The notes below the pieces were generated by a model. It did not search any database, was not told where the DNA came from, and worked only from the letters and a program-made list of their open reading frames with translations. Of a stretch of DNA of 64,000 nt, positions 61,001 to 64,000 are shown one piece after another (positions within the stretch are counted from its first letter, which is position 1; each line of letters opens with the position of its first letter). The position numbers and the translations under genes are program-made. Source of the DNA: Desulfatibacillum alkenivorans DSM 16219 (lineage in GTDB: Bacteria > Desulfobacterota > Desulfobacteria > Desulfobacterales > Desulfatibacillaceae). The DNA lies in assembly GCF_900142135.1 (NCBI RefSeq), contig NZ_FQZU01000022.1, positions 1-64,000 of the forward strand. The letters run 5' to 3'.

Positions 61001-62070
61001 ATTGTTTGATCTTGGACTACTCCCTGGCGGACATGGAAGGCATTGAACTGGGAAAAATTATCCTGCACGATCCGTCTTTAAACCATAACCAGATAATTCT
61101 GGCGGCGCCGCCCGGCATGCTGGGCGAAGGAAGCAAGCTGAGGGAGATAGGCTTTGCCGGATATCTGACCAAGCCGTTCCGGCATTCCCAACTAAAGGAT
61201 ATGCTTTTGGCAATCCTGGCCAAGGAAGACAAAGCCCAGGCCGGGGAAAGCCGTAAGATGGTAACCCGCCACACCCTGATGGAAAACAGCAGGATGCGCG
61301 TTCTTTTGGTGGAGGATCAGCTGGTCAACCAGAAGGTGGCTGTAAAAACCATACAAAACATGGGCCATGGGGTGGTGGTGGCCGACAACGGACAGGAAGG
61401 CGTGGAAGCATTTAAGAACAACGCGTTCGACATTGTGTTCATGGACGTTCAAATGCCCGTGATGGACGGCTTGGCGGCCACCGCGGCCATCCGAAAGCTG
61501 GAAAGCGAAGAAGACCGGCCTCGAACCCCTATCATCGCCTTCACCGCCCACGCCATGGAAGGGGACAAGGAGCGCTTTTTGTCCGCCGGCATGGACGACT
61601 ACGTAACCAAGCCTTTGAACAAAGACGCTTTGACGCGCGTCATGGAAAAGGCGGCGAACCGGGGTTTTGCGGCGCCGGAGGACGCCGCCCCTTTCCCCGC
61701 CGGGGAACCGGACCATGCAGAGCCCTTGGACATGGCGCAAACCCTGAAAAATTTTGAAAACGATGAAGCCCTGCTTAAGGAATGTTTTGACTATTTTATT
61801 AAAGATTCCGGGAAAATGATTAACAAAATCCGGCGGCTGCTGGTCCAGGACGAGGAAGGGGAGCTGTACAAAACCGCCCACGCGTTAAAGGGCGTTCTGA
61901 GCAACTTTGCTGTTTCTAAGGCCCAAAGATTGGTCTTGAACCTGGAAACCCAGACAAGAAAAGGCGATTTGGAAGGCGCAAAAGAAACCTTTCATGACCT
62001 GAGGCAGGAAATTTTAAAGATTATCGCCTACATGTCCGCCTGCTCGGAGGGAAATTTTTTTAAGCAATAA
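58021..62070 (+). CDS. Multidomain hybrid sensor histidine kinase (REC-GAF?-PAS3-HisKA-HATPase-REC-REC-HPt)
   Basis: A 1349-residue cytoplasmic phosphorelay protein; the start at 58021 has AAGGGAT upstream and begins directly with a receiver (Asp56, ILLDLRMPAMDG). A coiled segment and a GAF-like region (about 150-305) are followed by three PAS domains (each opened by a SEE-type linker such as RSEERYRQLVETMN). HisKA has His709 (NMSHEIRTPMNG), then an HATPase domain. The second receiver (about 944-1065) opens with LLADARHINRV, lacking the usual acidic pair, but keeps ILDYSLADMEG. The third (about 1093-1215) is canonical (FMDVQMPVMDG). The HPt domain has His1287 (TAHALKGVLSNF). There are no membrane helices and no neighbouring output regulator. 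Confidence 0.93.
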   Translation: MGRHPGKILIVDDELVIRKSLRLALEDEGYEVQEAENGQDALVMVNKNPPDCILLDLRMPAMDGLVVLAKVSEEYPLISVVIVSGASSTNNILNALRLGACNYISKPIEDLDFLSHAVKNAVERSRLLKENKDYQKSLEALVEERSQKLREYGRRLDHVAHATRHFAGCQDLDGLSTVILRALSENLNVQDAVLFFKKGDLLEPMAIRGFENIRNCMARNFDAASLPSRLMKVKAPSLLNEPLELENCSGARACIQGPSLAFPLVDSNSDTHGVAILAGKKAGAFDELDQEMGTLILSHALESIGVVIASQALKRSEERYRQLVETMNDGLAIIDVNGRLTYANPKLLEKSGYTFDEMQKIRISDIFDPNNKGVWKSHMALQKQGLGDQFEIRLVRKDGGVIDALISPQPLFTSEGEYRGSLLAATDITARKMAERALQKSEEQYRELVQSANSIIMKTDSQGRITLFNEYAQKFFGYSAEEVLGKSVLETILPKEDSLGRDMVSMVEKVFENPDLFRINEHENKKKNGDRVWVMWTNKAIRDEQGELVEVLSIGSDITSRRMMEQAIRESEERFRYLADATHEAILIAEEGVCLMANQAASDMFGYSLQELVGDSCLKLFAGEGRTDLNILANMYAGPPKETLALRKDGSSFPVEVKSNAMQYRDKEVTVLAIQDITYKKRSEQALRYAAVERAANKAKGEFLANMSHEIRTPMNGIIGMASLLEDTPLDNEQKDLLQTISSSAESLLRIINDILDYSKIEAGKLDLEHIEFDPRSTVEDVTALMAKTAEQKGLQITSLISHKVPSKVVGDPGRLRQVLMNLTGNAIKFTSKGEVIVRALVDEEDRGGPTLRFEIIDTGIGVPQSRLSSLYESFTQADPSTTRRYGGTGLGLTISKQLCRLMGGKIGAESKEGEGSLFWFTMKMERPQHMDVAPPAPISLQGKRILLADARHINRVALTEMFRMWRCQVEHAASGKKCLELLRQAAEQGREFDCLILDYSLADMEGIELGKIILHDPSLNHNQIILAAPPGMLGEGSKLREIGFAGYLTKPFRHSQLKDMLLAILAKEDKAQAGESRKMVTRHTLMENSRMRVLLVEDQLVNQKVAVKTIQNMGHGVVVADNGQEGVEAFKNNAFDIVFMDVQMPVMDGLAATAAIRKLESEEDRPRTPIIAFTAHAMEGDKERFLSAGMDDYVTKPLNKDALTRVMEKAANRGFAAPEDAAPFPAGEPDHAEPLDMAQTLKNFENDEALLKECFDYFIKDSGKMINKIRRLLVQDEEGELYKTAHALKGVLSNFAVSKAQRLVLNLETQTRKGDLEGAKETFHDLRQEILKIIAYMSACSEGNFFKQ

Positions 62071-62098
62071 GGAGAGCGCCGCCATAAATTCGGAGAAA

Positions 62099-62440
62099 TC
62101 ATCCTATATTGCGGAACATAAAGAAAGCGGCCCCGGCCAGGCAGAGGCTGGCCCAAAGAAAGTCCCAGGTCAGTTTTTCGCGCATGTAAAAAATGCAGAA
62201 CAAGGCGAAAACGCCCATCGCCAGGATTTCCTGAATTACTTTTAACTGGGGAAGGGAGAAGTATCCTGAGCCCAGGCGGTTGGCCGGAACCTGAAGGCAG
62301 TATTCAAAGAAGGCGACGCCCCAGCTAATCAGGATCACAAACAAAAGAGGCCTGGCCCGAAAGTCCTTCAGGTGTCCGTACCAAGCGTAGGTCATGAACA
62401 CGTTGGACATCACAAGCATTAAAACGGGTAAAACGCGCAT
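62099..62440 (-). CDS. DUF486 (DMT-like) small membrane protein
   Basis: A 113-residue protein with four hydrophobic helices and the family blocks NVFMTYAWYGHLKDF, SWGVAFFEYCLQVPANRLG and FSLPQLKVIQE. The start at 62440 is preferred to an upstream GTG (62446) because AGGGTG sits about 6 nt before it. The family is conserved but of unknown function; the fold is related to small drug/metabolite transporters. The 3' end faces the kinase gene. The gap 62441-62739 has no supported gene. Confidence 0.88.
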   Translation of the reverse strand: MRVLPVLMLVMSNVFMTYAWYGHLKDFRARPLLFVILISWGVAFFEYCLQVPANRLGSGYFSLPQLKVIQEILAMGVFALFCIFYMREKLTWDFLWASLCLAGAAFFMFRNIG

Positions 62441-62739
62441 AACCACACCCTAAAAAAAACCTATTGCCGCCAAAACTCCACAATGCCCCTGCCCCCCGTT
62501 TCCGGAAAGGCCTGAGTTGAGGGGGCGCGATCCTCATCTCATCGGACGCCTGGCCGATTTGGGCATCCAGACCGGAGATAAGGTCATGTCTCCTCAACTC
62601 CCTCGCCGTATTTCTCCTGTGCTGAACCGCTTTCGGCATAAAGCAAGAAGAGCCGGATACTCCCGGCCGGAAATATTGTCAATTGGAAAAGTCGGTTGCG
62701 CTCTGCTTCGTGTAAAAATTTTTCTATCGGAAAATTTGG

Positions 62740-63288
62740 TCAGTACCGTTTGGGATATCTTTCCCGGGGTTGGGCGGGTTCTTTGCGGTCGATCCAGTAG
62801 GTTTGGGCGTTTTTGTCCGGGTGCAGGGGGAAGGGGCTGCCGGAAACCAATCTTTTTAAAAGGGCGATGGGCGTAATGACCAAAAACCAGGCCAGGGCGA
62901 GAAAAAAGGCGTTGATAAAGGCGCCGAATCCCTTGGCCGCGCCGGTCCAGGAGGCGTGAAGCAAGGCCGAGGCCCTGGGAGCGGCCGCGCACAAAAAGCC
63001 GGCCAGGGCGAACACGCCGAAAAAACCGGCCAAAAAATCCCGATGCCGCCAGAACGCCAGGCCGCACAGGCAGGCGAACAAAGGCAGGGCGATCAATCCG
63101 AACTTGCGGATTTCCCTGGGTGAGGAGGCTTCAGCGCTCACAATCAATCCTATGGAGAAAATTCCCAGGACCGCCAGCCCGCCGGCCGATTTATAGGAAT
63201 CCAGGGCCAAAACCGCGGCCAGGCCCAGGCAGCTTATTGTCAGCGCGGCGATTCCGTTCATTTGCCGCGGCTTAATCCGGCTTGGCAT
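62740..63288 (-). CDS. SxtJ-like membrane protein paired with carbamoyltransferase
   Basis: A 182-residue protein with about four to five hydrophobic segments and a C-terminal tail, RLVSGSPFPLHPDKNAQTYW, that matches the layout of SxtJ-type proteins found next to carbamoyltransferases. An AAGGG site precedes the ATG at 63288, and the start overlaps the end of the carbamoyltransferase gene by 17 nt, so they are co-translated. The function is unknown; a chaperone or export role for the carbamoylated product is a guess. Confidence 0.75.
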   Translation of the reverse strand: MPSRIKPRQMNGIAALTISCLGLAAVLALDSYKSAGGLAVLGIFSIGLIVSAEASSPREIRKFGLIALPLFACLCGLAFWRHRDFLAGFFGVFALAGFLCAAAPRASALLHASWTGAAKGFGAFINAFFLALAWFLVITPIALLKRLVSGSPFPLHPDKNAQTYWIDRKEPAQPRERYPKRY

Positions 63289-64000
63289 AGGCGCCCTTGC
63301 GGCCTCCCTGGTAAGGAGGCTGCTCCTCCTTGTACAGAATGTTGTTTTCCATGACCAGCACGTCCATTTCGGTCTTCATAAAGCAATTGTAGGCCTGCCT
63401 TGGCGTGCACACGATGGGCTCTCCCCGGACGTTGAAGCTGGTGTTGACCATGACCGGGCAGCCCGTGTGGTTTTCAAACTCCTTGATCACATCGTAAAAA
63501 TCCGGTTTGTCATTCCTGGAGACCGTCTGAACCCTGGCGGAGTAGTCCAGGTGGGTTACGGCGGGTATGCCGCTTCTGGGCTGTTTGAGCCGCTCCATCA
63601 TGGACTTGGAGGATAATCCCGGGGCCATGGGCAAGCGCTTGTCCTCACGGAGCGGCGCCGTAAAAAGCATGTAGGGGCTTGGCCGGTCCAGGTCAAAGTA
63701 TTCGGCGGCTTTTTCCTCCAGGACGGCCGGGGCGAAAGGCCGGAACGACTCTCTGAATTTGATTTTTTTGTTCATGACCTGCTGGGTTCGGGGATCTCGG
63801 GGGTCCCCCAGGATGCTCCGGGCGCCCAGAGCCCGGGGGCCGAACTCCATGGCGCCCACCATGTATCCCACAATCTTGCCCTGGGCGACATGCTGAGCGG
63901 TGACCCACGCCCGCTCCATGTCGTCGCAGCGATGAAAGGGGTATTGGTTTTTATCCAAAAAGGCCCGCACCTCCTTATTGGAAAAGGACGGTCCAAGATA
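63272..64000 (-). CDS. Carbamoyltransferase (NodU/CmcH family), C-terminal part, truncated by the window edge
   Basis: Only the C-terminal ~242 residues are visible; the frame continues past 64000 (LGPSFSNKEVRAFLDK), so the start is outside. The visible part is the Carbamoyltransf_C domain, with VGYMVGAMEFGPRALGARSIL, FRESFRPFAPAVL and HTGCPVMVNTSFNVRGEPIV. These enzymes transfer carbamoyl groups to hydroxyls of sugars or other metabolites in envelope or natural-product pathways. The catalytic N-terminal domain is not in the window. The SxtJ-like gene overlaps its 3' end. Confidence 0.93.
   Translation of the reverse strand, partial: YLGPSFSNKEVRAFLDKNQYPFHRCDDMERAWVTAQHVAQGKIVGYMVGAMEFGPRALGARSILGDPRDPRTQQVMNKKIKFRESFRPFAPAVLEEKAAEYFDLDRPSPYMLFTAPLREDKRLPMAPGLSSKSMMERLKQPRSGIPAVTHLDYSARVQTVSRNDKPDFYDVIKEFENHTGCPVMVNTSFNVRGEPIVCTPRQAYNCFMKTEMDVLVMENNILYKEEQPPYQGGRKGAYAKPD

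Overview
The window looks like chromosomal DNA of a strictly anaerobic, moderately GC-rich Gram-negative bacterium of the sulfate-reducing Desulfobacterota. A Desulfatibacillum-like alkane or fatty-acid degrader is my best guess. Pointers are a tungsten-type aldehyde:ferredoxin oxidoreductase, an iron alcohol dehydrogenase, an EtfBA pair, menaquinone genes (menA, menG), multihaem cytochrome, a fatty-acid activation operon under a TetR repressor, and a MutL that carries the endonuclease motif. No rRNA, tRNA, prophage or CRISPR array was seen.

Layout. 0-3.5 kb: the tail of a REP-associated tyrosine transposase overlapping a type I restriction hsdR gene. 3.8-8 kb: a YihY-type membrane protein, etfB-etfA and a class I glutamine amidotransferase, closed by a terminator. 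8.2-14 kb: an exported RHS/YD-repeat protein, a small exported YD/dockerin-like protein and an exported protein with a degenerate zincin motif. 14.2-17.2 kb: menG, a CPBP protease and menA, interrupted by a cluster of hairpin repeats. 17.4-23.9 kb: argS, a SPOR protein, gatC, gatA, a small unknown gene and mutL.

23.9-37.2 kb is the most striking part: a minus-strand run of twelve closely packed genes. In order of transcription they are a large unknown protein, a NUDIX hydrolase, a STAS protein, CheY, CheA, a tetrahaem cytochrome c, a methyl-accepting protein whose periplasmic domain carries its own CxxCH haem site, CheW, CheR, CheD, CheB, and a response regulator fused to a GGDEF diguanylate cyclase. 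CheA also contains a tandem motif resembling the c-di-GMP-binding MshEN domain. This suggests a redox-sensing chemosensory system that writes, and may read, c-di-GMP.

37.4-41.7 kb: iron alcohol dehydrogenase, an SCP2-like protein, and divergent AOR. 41.8-43.7 kb: a class III aminotransferase bracketed by near-identical ~147-bp repeats and arrays of REP-like hairpins. 43.8-52.3 kb: an RND exporter, AhpD-like and YceI proteins, a PatB/MalY lyase, an MFS transporter, a small unknown, MutY and a small exported protein. 52.3-57.8 kb: a TetR regulon with a shared operator in front of a chalcone-isomerase-like gene and of an SCP2 / acyl-CoA synthetase / thiolase operon. 58-62.1 kb: a very large hybrid histidine kinase. 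62.1-64 kb: a DUF486 protein and an SxtJ-like / carbamoyltransferase pair cut by the window edge.

At genome scale, the intergenic regions hold several families of short hairpins that share a CTAC foot on the same strand. The same kind of hairpin is present twice inside the transposase reading frame at the left edge. This fits a RAYT/REP system with unusually diverse, partly chimeric hairpins.
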